Notes under the pieces: generated by a model
Told to the model about the DNA's origin: nothing
The model's database searches: none
The model's input: only the letters and a program-made list of their open reading frames with translations
In this document: positions 25,909 to 35,488 of the stretch, in pieces
Layout of the letters: each line of letters starts with the position of its first letter
Numbering within the stretch: the stretch's first letter is position 1
Program-made: the position numbers and the translations under genes
Origin: Hydrogenophaga sp.
GTDB taxonomy: Bacteria; Pseudomonadota; Gammaproteobacteria; Burkholderiales; Burkholderiaceae_C
Assembly (NCBI GenBank): GCA_030682835.1
Contig: JAUXNG010000035.1
Location: forward strand, 1 to 64,000
Direction of reading: 5' to 3'
DNA: 64,000 bases

Positions 25909-26832
25909 CTACCAGGCCGGGGCCAGCTGGGCGAAACCTTTGGGTGCGTCCCGTTCCTGCTCGAAGCTGATCACCTCATAGGCATCGGGACGCTCCAGCA
26001 AGGCGCGCAGCAGCTGGTTGTTCATGGCGTGGCCGCTGCGGAAAGCGCTGTAGGAGGCGAGCAGTGGCTTGCCCACGATATAGAGGTCGCCGATGGCGTC
26101 CAGGATCTTGTGTTTCACGAACTCGTCCTGATAGCGCAGGCCGCCCGCGTTGAGCACCTTCACGTCATCCATGACGATCGCGTTGTCCAGCCCGCCGCCC
26201 ATGGCCAGGCCGTGCGAGCGCATCATTTCCACGTCGCGCGTGAAGCCGAAGGTGCGCGCACGGGCGATCTCGCGGGCGTAGGTGCCGCTGCCGAAGTCAA
26301 ATTCGAAACGCTGCCCGGTCGAGCTCACCGCCGGGTGATCGAACTCGATCTCGAAGCTCAGCTTGTAGCCGTGGTACGGCTCCAGACGCGCCCATTTCAG
26401 ACTGGCCCCCTCGCCTTCACGCACCTCCACCGGCTTGATCACGCGGATGAAGCGCTTGGGCGCCTTCTGAGTCACGATGCCTGCGCTCTGCAGCAAATAC
26501 ACGAACGAAGCCGATGACCCGTCCAGGATGGGCACCTCTTCGGCCGTGATGTCCACATACAGGTTGTCCAGCCCCAGCCCCGCGGCCGCGCTCATCAGGT
26601 GCTCGATGGTGTGCACCTTCGCGCCGCCGTTGGAAATGGTCGACGCAAGCCGCGTGTCGGTCACCGACTCGGCATTTACGGGAATCTCCACCGGCTCGGG
26701 GAGATCGACACGACGGAACACAATGCCCGTGTCCGGCGGCGCCGGGCGCAGCGTCAACTCCACCCGCTGACCGCTGTGCAGGCCCACGCCCACGGCCTTG
26801 GTCAGGGATTTGAGGGTACGTTGAGCAAGCAT
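25909..26832 (-). CDS. lpxC: UDP-3-O-acyl-N-acetylglucosamine deacetylase
   Basis: LpxC catalyses the committed step of lipid A synthesis. The 307-aa zinc enzyme shows the ligand motif TIEHLMSA (first His) and [17 protein letters not shown] (second His and Asp), plus [17 protein letters not shown] and the C-terminal [10 protein letters not shown] with a catalytic His. It ends the dcw cluster, as in E. coli. TAAAAT lies 6 bases before the ATG and there is no Shine-Dalgarno, so it probably has its own leaderless transcript besides read-through from ftsZ. Confidence 0.97.
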   Translation of the reverse strand: MLAQRTLKSLTKAVGVGLHSGQRVELTLRPAPPDTGIVFRRVDLPEPVEIPVNAESVTDTRLASTISNGGAKVHTIEHLMSAAAGLGLDNLYVDITAEEVPILDGSSASFVYLLQSAGIVTQKAPKRFIRVIKPVEVREGEGASLKWARLEPYHGYKLSFEIEFDHPAVSSTGQRFEFDFGSGTYAREIARARTFGFTRDVEMMRSHGLAMGGGLDNAIVMDDVKVLNAGGLRYQDEFVKHKILDAIGDLYIVGKPLLASYSAFRSGHAMNNQLLRALLERPDAYEVISFEQERDAPKGFAQLAPAW

Positions 26833-26838
26833 CCAGCG

Positions 26839-26844
26839 ATTTTA
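26839..26844 (-). promoter_or_regulatory. -10 element abutting lpxC
   Basis: TAAAAT on the minus strand is followed by CGCTGG and the ATG at 26832. The rest of the 199-base ftsZ-lpxC gap has only a short palindrome (GCCGTAC/GTACGGC near 26968-26985). Confidence 0.5.
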
Positions 26845-27031
26845 GGTTTGCAGGCGCCTTCGCGCTTGGCAGGAAAACTATCCCTGTGATTGAGGCACTG
26901 CCTGAGCTAGGGCGATTGGCGGGATGGAAAGCGTAGCGAGCAGCCCGAGGTGGCGTTGAAGCGCGCAGCCGTACTGGGGTACGGCGAGCACTGCAAACGT
27001 CAGATCGGGGTGCGCAGTAGCTTTACACCCG

Positions 27032-28252
27032 TCAATCGGCTTGTTTGCGGAGGAATGCGGGAATCTCGAAATCGTCCATGCCGCCCGAAGCCAGCGCGTC
27101 CACCTTGGCTGCTGCCTGGGTGCGGTTGGTGCGCCAGACGCTGGGCACGGCCATGGAGTTGTAGTCGGGCTGGGCGACCGAACCGCCAGAGGCCACGCCA
27201 CCGGAGATGGAGCCCACGGTGGGGATGTTGAACGGCACGTTGTCGGTGCCGGTGCGCAGCACCTGCAGGGGCGGCGCGGTGCGGCGGGCGCCCTGGCGGC
27301 TCAGACCGGTGGCGACCACGGTCACGCGCATGTCGTCACCCAGGCTGTCGTCGTAGGCGGCGCCGTAGATCACGTGCGCTTCGGGCGAGGCATAGGCGCG
27401 GATCGTGTTCATGGCCAGGCGGGACTCGGCCAGCTTCAGCGAACCCTTGGCCGCGGTGACCAGCACCAGCACGCCCTTGGCGCCCGAGAGGTCGATGCCT
27501 TCGAGCAGCGGGCAGGCCACGGCCTGCTCGGCGGCAATGCGGGCGCGGTCGGGGCCAGAGGCCGCGGCGGTGCCCATCATGGCCTTGCCGGGCTCGCCCA
27601 TCACGGTGCGCACGTCTTCAAAGTCGACGTTCACATTGCCGTATTCGTTGATGATTTCGGCGATGCCGCCGACGGCGTTCTTCAGCACGTCGTTGGCATG
27701 GGCGAAAGCCTCGTCCTGGGTCACGTCGTCGCCCAGCACGTCGAGCAGCTTTTCATTGAGCACCACGATCAGCGAGTCCACATTGGCTTCGAGTTCGGTC
27801 AGGCCGGTGTCGGCATTGGTCATGCGGCGGCCGCCTTCCCAGTCGAAGGGTTTGGTGACCACGCCCACGGTGAGGATGCCCATTTCCTTGGCCACGCGGG
27901 CGATCACGGGTGCCGCGCCAGTACCAGTGCCGCCGCCCATGCCGGCGGTGATGAAGAGCATGTGCGCGCCGTCGATGGCGCTGCGGATCTCGTCCACCGC
28001 CTGCTCGGCGGCGTCGCGACCCTTGTCGGGCTTGCTGCCAGCGCCCAGGCCGCTGGTGCCGAGCTGGATGGTCTTGTGGGCGCTGCTGCGCGACAGCGAC
28101 TGCGCATCGGTGTTGGCACTGATGAATTCCACGCCCTGCACGCTGCGCGCGATCATGTGCTCGATGGCGTTGCCGCCACCCCCGCCCACGCCGATCACCT
28201 TGATCTGGGTGCCCTGGTTGAATTCTTCGACTTCAATCATTTCGATGCTCAT
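27032..28252 (-). CDS. ftsZ: Cell division GTPase FtsZ
   Basis: FtsZ polymerises into the Z ring. The 406-aa protein has the tubulin signature GGGTGTGAAPVIA, the N-terminal IKVIGVGGGGGNAIEHM nucleotide site, and a C-terminal peptide DFEIPAFLRKQAD that binds FtsA and other partners. A variable linker lies at about residues 320-390. ATG at 28252 is chosen because AGGAGAG sits 6-12 bases upstream, and because similarity begins at MIEVEEF. Confidence 0.98.
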   Translation of the reverse strand: MSIEMIEVEEFNQGTQIKVIGVGGGGGNAIEHMIARSVQGVEFISANTDAQSLSRSSAHKTIQLGTSGLGAGSKPDKGRDAAEQAVDEIRSAIDGAHMLFITAGMGGGTGTGAAPVIARVAKEMGILTVGVVTKPFDWEGGRRMTNADTGLTELEANVDSLIVVLNEKLLDVLGDDVTQDEAFAHANDVLKNAVGGIAEIINEYGNVNVDFEDVRTVMGEPGKAMMGTAAASGPDRARIAAEQAVACPLLEGIDLSGAKGVLVLVTAAKGSLKLAESRLAMNTIRAYASPEAHVIYGAAYDDSLGDDMRVTVVATGLSRQGARRTAPPLQVLRTGTDNVPFNIPTVGSISGGVASGGSVAQPDYNSMAVPSVWRTNRTQAAAKVDALASGGMDDFEIPAFLRKQAD

Positions 28253-28501
28253 GTTGTGCTCTCCTGTTGGTGCCGTGACCCGGGGTTCGGGCGGCGGTGA
28301 TTTCAAAAATTTCGAGACTTCAATCGGTCGGCCGAGACATCCATCAGCCGGGTGGGCCGGTACACGCCCGGCGCCGGGATCGGGGGCGGCAGCGCGGGCT
28401 GGCCAGCAACAGCGGCAAGCCTGACCGGCCGGGCGCCAGGTGGCGACCCTTGCGCGGCAACACGCGGCCCGAGGGGTTTGCGAGGGTGGTGGTGTTCATG
28501 T

Positions 28502-29731
28502 TCAGAAGGTCCCCACAAACCAGTTTTTCATGCGTTCCAGTGCGCCTTGCATGGAACCCGCTTTTTGCGCCACTTTGTGGCCCCGCACCCGCGCCAGCCG
28601 TGCCTCCTCGAGCAGGCCCATGACCGTGGCGGCCCGGGTCTGGGCCACCATGTCGGACAGGGCGCTGGCGTACTGCGGAACGCCGCGGCGTACCGGCTTG
28701 AGGAAGATGTCTTCGCCGAGTTCCACCATGCCGGGCATGACGGCGCTACCGCCCGTCAGGACGATGCCGGACGACAGGATTTCCTCGTGCCCCGAGTCGC
28801 GCACCACCTGCTGCACGAGCGAGAAGATTTCTTCTACACGGGGTTCGATCACGCCGGCCAGCGCCTGACGGCTGAGCATGCGCGGCGCGCGGTCGCCCAG
28901 GCCGGGCACTTCGACCTGCGTGTCGGGGTCGGCCAGCAGCTGCTTGGCGCAGCCGTACTCGACCTTGATGTCTTCGGCGTCCTTGGTGGGGGTGCGCAGC
29001 GCCATGGCGATGTCGCTGGTGATCAGGTCGCCGGCGATCGGGATCACGGCGGTGTGGCGGATCGCACCACCCGAGAAGATGGCCACGTCGGTGGTGCCGG
29101 CGCCGATGTCGACCAGCGCCACGCCGAGTTCTTTCTCGTCGTCGGTCAGCACCGCCTGGCTGCTGGCCAGCGGATTGAGCATGAGCTGGTCCACTTCCAG
29201 ACCGCAGCGGCGAACGCACTTGATGATGTTCTCGGCCGCGCTCTGCGCCCCGGTGACGATGTGCACCTTGGCTTCCAGCCGGATGCCGCTCATGCCGATC
29301 GGCTCCTTCACCTCCTGGCCGTCGATCACGAATTCCTGCGGCTCCACCAGCAGCAGGCGCTGGTCGGTCGAGATGTTGATGGCCTTGGCGGTCTCGATCA
29401 CGCGGGCCACGTCGGCCGCTGTGACCTCGCGGTCCTTGATGGCCACCATGCCGCTGGAATTGATGCCGCGGATGTGGCTGCCGGTGATACCGGTGTAGAC
29501 CCGCGCGATGCGGCAGTCGGCCATCAGCTCCGCTTCTTTCAGGGCCTGCTGGATGCTCTGCACGGTGGCGTCGATGTTGACCACCACGCCGCGCTTGAGG
29601 CCGTGGCTGGCGGACACGCCAAGCCCGGCGAGCTTGAGCTGGCCGTTGGCCTGCACCTCGGCGACCACCACCATGATCTTGGCGGTGCCAATGTCGAGTC
29701 CGACCACCAAATCCTTGTATTCCTTGGCCAT
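28502..29731 (-). CDS. ftsA: Cell division actin-like protein FtsA
   Basis: FtsA tethers FtsZ to the membrane. The 409-aa protein has the actin-fold ATP motifs VGLDIGTAKIMVVVAE and LVDIGAGTTDVAIFSGG, the 1C subdomain, and the C-terminal amphipathic membrane helix GALERMKNWFVGTF. It follows ftsQ by 13 bases. A 249-base gap separates it from ftsZ; I find no supported gene there, only weak open frames without ribosome binding sites. Confidence 0.98.
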   Translation of the reverse strand: MAKEYKDLVVGLDIGTAKIMVVVAEVQANGQLKLAGLGVSASHGLKRGVVVNIDATVQSIQQALKEAELMADCRIARVYTGITGSHIRGINSSGMVAIKDREVTAADVARVIETAKAINISTDQRLLLVEPQEFVIDGQEVKEPIGMSGIRLEAKVHIVTGAQSAAENIIKCVRRCGLEVDQLMLNPLASSQAVLTDDEKELGVALVDIGAGTTDVAIFSGGAIRHTAVIPIAGDLITSDIAMALRTPTKDAEDIKVEYGCAKQLLADPDTQVEVPGLGDRAPRMLSRQALAGVIEPRVEEIFSLVQQVVRDSGHEEILSSGIVLTGGSAVMPGMVELGEDIFLKPVRRGVPQYASALSDMVAQTRAATVMGLLEEARLARVRGHKVAQKAGSMQGALERMKNWFVGTF

Positions 29732-29744
29732 GATTGCTTCTTGA

Positions 29745-30539
29745 TTACCTTGTTGTCTTTTTGGGGGCGGGGATGTCGTCGGTGACGGTGGTCACGCCGC
29801 GCATGCGCAGGGCGTAACCGTTGGGGTAGCGCAGGTCGACCGACTGCACGGCACCCGCGTAGCGATCGGTGAGCTGGCTCAGCGTGCCGGTGAAGCGGCG
29901 CGTGCGCTCCAGAAGCTCCGCGGCCTCACCACGACCCAGCTCGATACGGGCGCCACTGTCGAGTTCGGCACGCCAGCTGCCGCGCTCGGTCAGCTCCAGG
30001 CGGGCCAGCCCCAGTTCCAGCCGCGCGAGCTCGGCGGAGAGCATCTGGTAAAGCTGCCAGACCTCGGCTGACAGCGCCACCGGGCCGGCCAGCTCGGGCA
30101 GGCTGTCGCTGTCGTCGGGGCTGGCGTCGAACACCTCGCCGTCGCGGTTGACCAGCTGCCCGGAACCCGACTCGCCCCACCAGGCCACGGCCTCGTGTTC
30201 CTGCAGCGTCACGCGCAGGCGGTTGGGAAATTCCCGCTGCACCGTGGCATGTCGCACCCAGGGCACCGACTCGAACATGCGCTTGACCTGCTGCAGATCG
30301 ACCGTGAGGAAGCTGGCCGAGAGGCTTTGCTTCATCTGCGTGGCCATGTGCGCGCGGAAGGTCACCGCGTTCTGGTGCACCACGTCTCCGTGCACGGTGA
30401 TGGCCTGCACCGACCACACCGGGTGCCGCACCGCCCAGGTACCCAGCGCGCCCACGCCCAGCACGACGAGCACCGCGAGCAGGGCGCGGGTCATCGCGGC
30501 CATGAGCCGGACGTCGAGGGGCAGGTCGGGGGTCGACAT
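29745..30539 (-). CDS. ftsQ: Cell division protein FtsQ
   Basis: FtsQ is a single-span divisome protein. The 264-aa sequence has one membrane helix (LLAVLVVLGVGALGTWAV, about residues 19-36). A POTRA domain follows (VWSVQAITVHGDVVHQNAVT), then a beta domain with FPNRLRVTLQEHEAVAWW. It lies 7 bases after ddl, the usual ddl-ftsQ-ftsA order. Confidence 0.95.
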   Translation of the reverse strand: MSTPDLPLDVRLMAAMTRALLAVLVVLGVGALGTWAVRHPVWSVQAITVHGDVVHQNAVTFRAHMATQMKQSLSASFLTVDLQQVKRMFESVPWVRHATVQREFPNRLRVTLQEHEAVAWWGESGSGQLVNRDGEVFDASPDDSDSLPELAGPVALSAEVWQLYQMLSAELARLELGLARLELTERGSWRAELDSGARIELGRGEAAELLERTRRFTGTLSQLTDRYAGAVQSVDLRYPNGYALRMRGVTTVTDDIPAPKKTTR

Positions 30540-30546
30540 GGTGGTG

Positions 30547-31521
30547 TCAGGCGTGGGCCGAAGCGGCCGGGTTGTCCAGCGCCGCGCTGGCCAGCAGCGA
30601 CAGGCACAGGTCTTCGTATGACAGGCCGGCAGCGCGGGCCGACATCGGCACCAGCGAATGGCCGGTCATGCCGGGCGAAGTGTTGATCTCCAGCAGGTAC
30701 GGCCGACGCGTCGCGGCGTCGATCATCACGTCGGCGCGAGCCCAGCCCCGGCAGCCCAGCGTGATGAAGGCCTGGAGCACCAGCGCCTGGATGGCGGCTT
30801 CCTCGCCCTCGGGCAGGCCGCAAGGCACCAGGTACTGGGTGTCGTCGGTGAAGTACTTGTTCTGGTAGTCGTAGTTGCCGTCGGGGGCCACGATGCGGAT
30901 CACCGGCAGGGCTCGCGCGTCGGCGCCTGTGCCCAGCACCGGGCAGGTGACCTCGTCGCCCGCGATGAACTGTTCGCACATCACCAGCGGGTCCTGCGCG
31001 GCCGCCAGCGCGTAGGCGGCGTCGCACTGGTCCGGGCTGGTGACCTTGGTCAGGCCGATGGTCGAGCCTTCACGCACGGGCTTCACGATCATGGGCGAAC
31101 CCAGCGCGGCAAAGGCCGCCTGCGTTTCCTCGGCACTGTTCACCTGGCGCCAGGCCGGCGTGGCCAAGCCCTCGGCCAGCCAGATGCGCTTGGTCATGAG
31201 CTTGTCCATGGCCACGGCGGAGGCCATCACGCCCGGGCCGGTGTAGGGAATGCCGAGCAGCTCCAGGGCGCCCTGCACCGTGCCGTCTTCGCCGAAGCGG
31301 CCGTGCAGTGCGATGAAACAGCGCTGAAAACCCTCGTGCTTGAGTTCACCCAGCTCGCGCTCGGCCGGGTCGAAAGCGTGTGCGTCCACGCCCCGTGAGC
31401 GCAGAGCCGCGAGCACACCAGTGCCCGACATGAGCGAGACCTCGCGCTCGGCCGAGCGCCCACCCATCAGCACGGCGACCTTGCCCAGTGCCTTCACATC
31501 CATGTTCACCTGTCCTTTCAT
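30547..31521 (-). CDS. ddl: D-alanine-D-alanine ligase
   Basis: Ddl makes the D-Ala-D-Ala dipeptide for MurF. This 324-aa ATP-grasp enzyme has [20 protein letters not shown] at the N-terminus, the [15 protein letters not shown] lid region, and the ATP/Mg site [20 protein letters not shown]. The ATG at 31521 overlaps the murC stop by 4 bases; ATG at 31503, with AGGTG just upstream, is an alternative that fits the family start ([12 protein letters not shown]). Confidence 0.97.
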   Translation of the reverse strand: MKGQVNMDVKALGKVAVLMGGRSAEREVSLMSGTGVLAALRSRGVDAHAFDPAERELGELKHEGFQRCFIALHGRFGEDGTVQGALELLGIPYTGPGVMASAVAMDKLMTKRIWLAEGLATPAWRQVNSAEETQAAFAALGSPMIVKPVREGSTIGLTKVTSPDQCDAAYALAAAQDPLVMCEQFIAGDEVTCPVLGTGADARALPVIRIVAPDGNYDYQNKYFTDDTQYLVPCGLPEGEEAAIQALVLQAFITLGCRGWARADVMIDAATRRPYLLEINTSPGMTGHSLVPMSARAAGLSYEDLCLSLLASAALDNPAASAHA

Positions 31522-32927
31522 TGCGTGGCCTCCTGCGCCATCTCGGCCACGCGTGCGGCCACCGTTCCGATCGAGCCCGCGCCCATGCAGAGCACCACGT
31601 CGCCATCGCGAGCGGTGTCCAGAATCGCCTGCGGCATGGCGGCCACGTCGTCAACGAACACCGGCTCCAGCTTGCCTGCCACGCGCAGCGCCCGCGCCAG
31701 GGAGCGGCCGTCGGCGGCGACGATCGGCGCTTCACCCGCGGCATACACCTCGGCCAGCAGCACGGCGTCGGCCTGGTTGATCACTTTCACAAAGTCTTCG
31801 AAACAGTCGCGCGTGCGGCTGTAGCGGTGCGGCTGGAAGGCCAGCACCAGCCGCCGCCCCGGGAAGGCGCCTCGCGCGGCCGACAGCGTGGCCGCCATTT
31901 CCACCGGGTGGTGCCCGTAGTCGTCCACCAGGGTGGCGTGGCCACCGCTGGGCAGCGCGGCTTCGCCGTGGCGCTGGAAGCGGCGGCCCACGCCGGTGAA
32001 ATCGGCCAGGGCTTTCAGCACCGCGGCGTCGTCCACCCCGATCTCGACCGCGATGCCGATGGCGGCGAGGGCGTTGAGCACGTTGTGGTGACCTGGCAGG
32101 TTGAGCACCACGTCCAGATCGGGCAGTTCCACCCCGTTGCGCCGCTGCACGGTGAAATGCATCTGGGCGCCCACCGCCCGCACGTTGATGGCGCGCACCT
32201 GCGCGTCTTCAGAGAAGCCGTAACTGGTGATCGGACGGGCGATCTGGGGCAGGATCTCGCGGATGGCCGGGTCGTCCACACAGACCACGGCTGCCCCGTA
32301 GAACGGCATCTTGTGCAGGAACTCGACGAAGGCGCCCTTGAGGCGGCCGAAGTCGTGTCCATAGGTGTCCATGTGGTCGGCGTCGATGTTGGTGACGACC
32401 GACAGCACGGGCAGCAGATTCAGGAACGAAGCATCGGACTCGTCGGCCTCGACCACGATGTATTCGCCCGAACCCAGCTGCGCGTTGGCGCCTGCGCTGT
32501 TCAGCCGGCCACCGATCACGAAGGTCGGGTCCAGCTCGGCGGCGGCCAGCACGCAAGCCACCAGGCTGGTGGTGGTGGTCTTGCCGTGCGTGCCCGCGAT
32601 GGCAATGCCCTTTTTCATGCGCATCAGCTCGGCCAGCATCACCGCGCGGGGCACCACCGGGATCAGCTTCGCATGGGCGGCGACCACCTCGGGGTTGTCT
32701 TCCTTCACCGCGGTGGACGTGACGATGGCGTCAGCCCCTTCGATGTACTGCGCGTCATGCCCCGCGAACACCTCGGCCCCGAGCGAGACCAGTCGCCTCG
32801 TGGCCGCGTTCTCGCCCAGGTCGCTGCCAGAGATGCGGTAGCCCAGATTGAGCAGCACCTCGGCAATGCCGCTCATGCCGGAGCCCCCGATGCCCACGAA
32901 ATGGATGTGGCGAATGGCGTGTTTCAT
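31518..32927 (-). CDS. murC: UDP-N-acetylmuramate-L-alanine ligase
   Basis: MurC adds L-Ala to UDP-MurNAc. The 469-aa enzyme begins [19 protein letters not shown], has the ATP loop [13 protein letters not shown] and [12 protein letters not shown], and ends with the [14 protein letters not shown] and ECFEDFVKV-like regions of the family. It overlaps murG by 4 bases and ddl by 4 bases. Confidence 0.98.
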   Translation of the reverse strand: MKHAIRHIHFVGIGGSGMSGIAEVLLNLGYRISGSDLGENAATRRLVSLGAEVFAGHDAQYIEGADAIVTSTAVKEDNPEVVAAHAKLIPVVPRAVMLAELMRMKKGIAIAGTHGKTTTTSLVACVLAAAELDPTFVIGGRLNSAGANAQLGSGEYIVVEADESDASFLNLLPVLSVVTNIDADHMDTYGHDFGRLKGAFVEFLHKMPFYGAAVVCVDDPAIREILPQIARPITSYGFSEDAQVRAINVRAVGAQMHFTVQRRNGVELPDLDVVLNLPGHHNVLNALAAIGIAVEIGVDDAAVLKALADFTGVGRRFQRHGEAALPSGGHATLVDDYGHHPVEMAATLSAARGAFPGRRLVLAFQPHRYSRTRDCFEDFVKVINQADAVLLAEVYAAGEAPIVAADGRSLARALRVAGKLEPVFVDDVAAMPQAILDTARDGDVVLCMGAGSIGTVAARVAEMAQEATQ

Positions 32928-34012
32928 GACGGCTTCACTTTCGCGAGTTGCTCACAGGCAGCCACCACCGCCGCCACGGCTTCTGTCTTTTCCATCTGCT
33001 TGGCTTTCCCAGCCATCTCCATGAGTTGTGTGCGCTGCAAGCCCTGCAGCCTTTGTGCCAGCGCGGCCGGCGTGAATGCGGTCTGGGGCACCAGCCAGGC
33101 AGCGCCGGCTTCCACCAAGAAGCGGGCGTTGGTGGTCTGGTGGTCGTCCACGGCGTGCGGAAAGGGCACGAACAGTGCGGCGGCGCCCACCGCGGCGATC
33201 TCGGTCACCGTGCTCGCGCCGGCGCGGCCAATGATCAGATCGGCTTCGGCAAAAGCCTTCGCCGTGTCATCGATGAAGGGAGTGAGTGTGGCCTCGACAC
33301 CGGCTTGCGCGTAATTGGCGCGCAGCGCTTCGATCTGTTTTTCGCCGCTCTGGTGGATGACCTGCGGGCGCAGCTCGGCCGGGATCAGGGCCAGCGCCTG
33401 CGGCACCGTGTCGTTCAGGGCCTTAGCGCCCAGGCTGCCGCCCACCACCAGCAGGCGCAGCGGCCCACTGCGGCCGGCGAAGCGCTCGTCGGGGGAGCCC
33501 TGGCGCAGGAACTCGGCGCGCAAGGGGTTGCCCACCCACTCGGCTTTCTTGAAAACGTGCGGAAACGCGGTGAACACGCGGTCGGCAATGCCCGTGAGCA
33601 CCTTGTTGGCCATGCCGGCCACCGAATTCTGCTCGTGCAGCACCAGCGGCTTGCCCAGCAGCGTGCCCATCATGGCGCCGGGGAAGGTGATGTAGCCGCC
33701 CAGGCCCACCACCACGTCGGGCTGCACCCGGCGCACCACCTGCAGGGCTTGCCAGAACGCACGCTGCAAGCGAAGCGGCAGCAGGACCACGGTCTTCAAA
33801 CCCTTGCCACGCACGCCGCCAAACGCCACCTGTTCGAGCGGGAACCCGCGCGGTGGCACCAGCCGGCTTTCCATGCTGTCGGGCGCGCCCAGCCAGTGCA
33901 CGCGCCAGCCACGTTCGCGCAGGGCCTCGGCCACGGCCAGGCCCGGGAAGATGTGACCACCGGTGCCACCAGCCATGACCAGGGCACAGGGTTGGCGGGG
34001 GGTCGACGTCAT
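32924..34012 (-). CDS. murG: Lipid II-forming N-acetylglucosaminyltransferase
   Basis: MurG transfers GlcNAc to lipid I on the cytoplasmic side of the membrane. The 362-aa GT-B enzyme has [19 protein letters not shown] near the N-terminus, [14 protein letters not shown], and the donor-site [16 protein letters not shown]. Its ATG overlaps the stop of the second 29-aa mini-ORF (ATGA) with AAGGGAGG 6 bases upstream. In most relatives this overlap would be with ftsW directly. Confidence 0.98.
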   Translation of the reverse strand: MTSTPRQPCALVMAGGTGGHIFPGLAVAEALRERGWRVHWLGAPDSMESRLVPPRGFPLEQVAFGGVRGKGLKTVVLLPLRLQRAFWQALQVVRRVQPDVVVGLGGYITFPGAMMGTLLGKPLVLHEQNSVAGMANKVLTGIADRVFTAFPHVFKKAEWVGNPLRAEFLRQGSPDERFAGRSGPLRLLVVGGSLGAKALNDTVPQALALIPAELRPQVIHQSGEKQIEALRANYAQAGVEATLTPFIDDTAKAFAEADLIIGRAGASTVTEIAAVGAAALFVPFPHAVDDHQTTNARFLVEAGAAWLVPQTAFTPAALAQRLQGLQRTQLMEMAGKAKQMEKTEAVAAVVAACEQLAKVKPS

Positions 34013-34098
34013 GCGCGGCCTCCCTTCATCAGCGATGCATGCCGCATCTGCAGCCGCTGCGCGCCTGCCTCGCGGTTTTGGTGAAACCGCTTCGTCAT
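34009..34098 (-). CDS. 29-aa mini-ORF 2 between ftsW and murG
   Basis: The frame starts at ATG 34098 (overlapping the stop of mini-ORF 1) and stops with TGA at 34009, overlapping the murG ATG. The peptide begins [19 protein letters not shown] and ends SLMKGGRA, differing from mini-ORF 1 at five residues. AAGGGAGG 6 bases before its start is embedded in the upstream copy's codons for KGG. A 90-base frame kept open in both units, with perfect coupling, argues for translation; the peptide function is unknown. Confidence 0.5.
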   Translation of the reverse strand: MTKRFHQNREAGAQRLQMRHASLMKGGRA

Positions 34099-34205
34099 GC
34101 GCGGCCTCCCTTCATCAACGATGCGTTCCGCATCTGCAGCCGCTGCGCGTCTGCCTGCCGGTTTTGGTGAAACCGCTGCGTCATGCGCGGCCTCCCTTCA
34201 TCAGC
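34010..34205 (-). repeat. 86-bp tandem repeat (about 2.3 copies) at the ftsW-murG junction
   Basis: Units begin at 34010, 34096 and 34182 (third partial, shared with the ftsW 3' end), an exact 86-bp period. The two full units differ at about 8 of 86 positions. Each carries AAGGGAGGCCGCGCATGA on the minus strand: a Shine-Dalgarno, a start codon and the preceding stop. The part repeated from ftsW encodes LMKGGRA. Confidence 0.95.
34095..34184 (-). CDS. 29-aa mini-ORF 1 between ftsW and murG
   Basis: ATG at 34184 overlaps the ftsW stop (ATGA) and TGA at 34095 overlaps the next mini-ORF. The peptide begins [19 protein letters not shown] and ends SLMKGGRA; these last seven residues equal the C-terminus of FtsW. 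It is basic and hydrophilic with no membrane span. It probably arose by duplication of the junction. Confidence 0.5.
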   Translation of the reverse strand: MTQRFHQNRQADAQRLQMRNASLMKGGRA

Positions 34206-35488
34206 TGGCGGTTTTCATAATCAACCCGCAGAACGATCGCCATCGCGATCAGGTTGAGCAGGATGGCGGAGCCCCCATAGCTCATGAATGGCAGCGTCAG
34301 GCCCTTGGTGGGCAGGGCGCCGAGGTTCACGCCGATGTTGATGAAGGCCTGGAAGCCGATCCACAGGCCCACGCCCTGCGCCACCAGACCGGAGAACACC
34401 TGGTCCAGCGCGATGGCCTGGCGGCCGATGTGCATGATGCGGCGCGTCAGCCACAGGAACAGGCCGATGAGCACCACCACGCCGATCAGGCCAAACTCTT
34501 CGCCGATCACGGCCAGCAGAAAGTCGGTGTGCGCTTCGGGCAGCCAGTGCAGCTTTTCCACGCTGCCGCCCAGGCCAACGCCGAAAATCTCGCCACGGCC
34601 GATGGCAATCAGCGAATGCGAGAGCTGGTAACCCTTGCCGAGCACGTGCTCTTCGCTGAAGGGGTCGAGGTAGGCGAACACGCGCTGGCGCCGGAACTCG
34701 CTGGTCATGACCATGAGCGTGAAAGCGCCCACCACCACCAGTCCCATCAGGAAGAACATGCGCGCGTTGACGCCGCCCAGGAACAGGATGCCCATGGCGA
34801 TCACCACGATCACCATGAAGGCCCCCATGTCGGGCTCGGCGAGCAGGAGCATGCCCACCACGCCCACGGCCACCGCCATGGGGGCCACGGCGCGGAAGAA
34901 GCGCTCTTTCACCTCCATCTTGCGCACCATGTAGTCGGCGGCGTAGATCAGCACCGCGAGCTTGGCGAGTTCGGAGGGCTGGAAGTTCATGACGCCCAGC
35001 GAAATCCAGCGGCGGGCACCGTTCACACCTTTGCCGATGAAGGGCAGCAGCACCAGCGCCAGCAGCAGCAGCGCCAGGGTGAACAGCCAGGGCGCCATCT
35101 TTTCCCAGGTGCGCATCGGAAACTGGAAGGCGACCATGGCCGCCACCACGCCGATCGCCATCGACAGCGCGTGGCGCACCACGAAGTGGCTGTGGGCGTA
35201 GTTGCCGAAGCGCGGGTTGTCCGGCAGGGCGATGGAGGCGGAATACACCATGACCAGGCCCCAGGCCAGCAGCGCCACGGCGACCCACAGCAGCGGCTGG
35301 TCGAAGCCGAGTTCGCGCACCGCCACGTTGCGGGTGCCGGCGTAGGTGCGGTTGGACAGGCGCACCGGCAGGCCGTCGCGCGAGGAACCACCGGCCAGCG
35401 CGCCGGCCAGGTCGCGCCCGATCAGCCGAGGCAGCGCCGCGGCGAGGCCGCTGCGCCAGCGGCCCAGGAGCGCCTGGAGTGTGGCCAT
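34181..35488 (-). CDS. ftsW: Divisome SEDS glycosyltransferase FtsW
   Basis: FtsW polymerises septal peptidoglycan with FtsI. The protein (435 aa from this ATG) has about ten spans and the SEDS motifs [26 protein letters not shown] (essential Asp), [10 protein letters not shown] and [15 protein letters not shown]. An extra 50-residue cytoplasmic N-terminal arm precedes the first span. ATG at 35488 shares one base with the murD stop (TGATG); GTG at 35491 (GTGA overlap) is an alternative. Confidence 0.97.
   Translation of the reverse strand: MATLQALLGRWRSGLAAALPRLIGRDLAGALAGGSSRDGLPVRLSNRTYAGTRNVAVRELGFDQPLLWVAVALLAWGLVMVYSASIALPDNPRFGNYAHSHFVVRHALSMAIGVVAAMVAFQFPMRTWEKMAPWLFTLALLLLALVLLPFIGKGVNGARRWISLGVMNFQPSELAKLAVLIYAADYMVRKMEVKERFFRAVAPMAVAVGVVGMLLLAEPDMGAFMVIVVIAMGILFLGGVNARMFFLMGLVVVGAFTLMVMTSEFRRQRVFAYLDPFSEEHVLGKGYQLSHSLIAIGRGEIFGVGLGGSVEKLHWLPEAHTDFLLAVIGEEFGLIGVVVLIGLFLWLTRRIMHIGRQAIALDQVFSGLVAQGVGLWIGFQAFINIGVNLGALPTKGLTLPFMSYGGSAILLNLIAMAIVLRVDYENRQLMKGGRA

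Noticed and set aside
26900-27031. A possible small gene or transposon remnant between lpxC and ftsZ
   Set aside because: Only a short palindrome is visible; no frame with a start signal and no terminal repeats.
28303-28518. Short minus-strand frames in the ftsA-ftsZ gap
   Set aside because: No Shine-Dalgarno, no -10 next to a start codon, biased Arg/Pro content; probably non-coding spacer.
31488-33314. A 608-codon plus-strand frame opposite murC
   Set aside because: Shadow of murC and murG; its sequence shows the reverse-complement codon bias of those genes.
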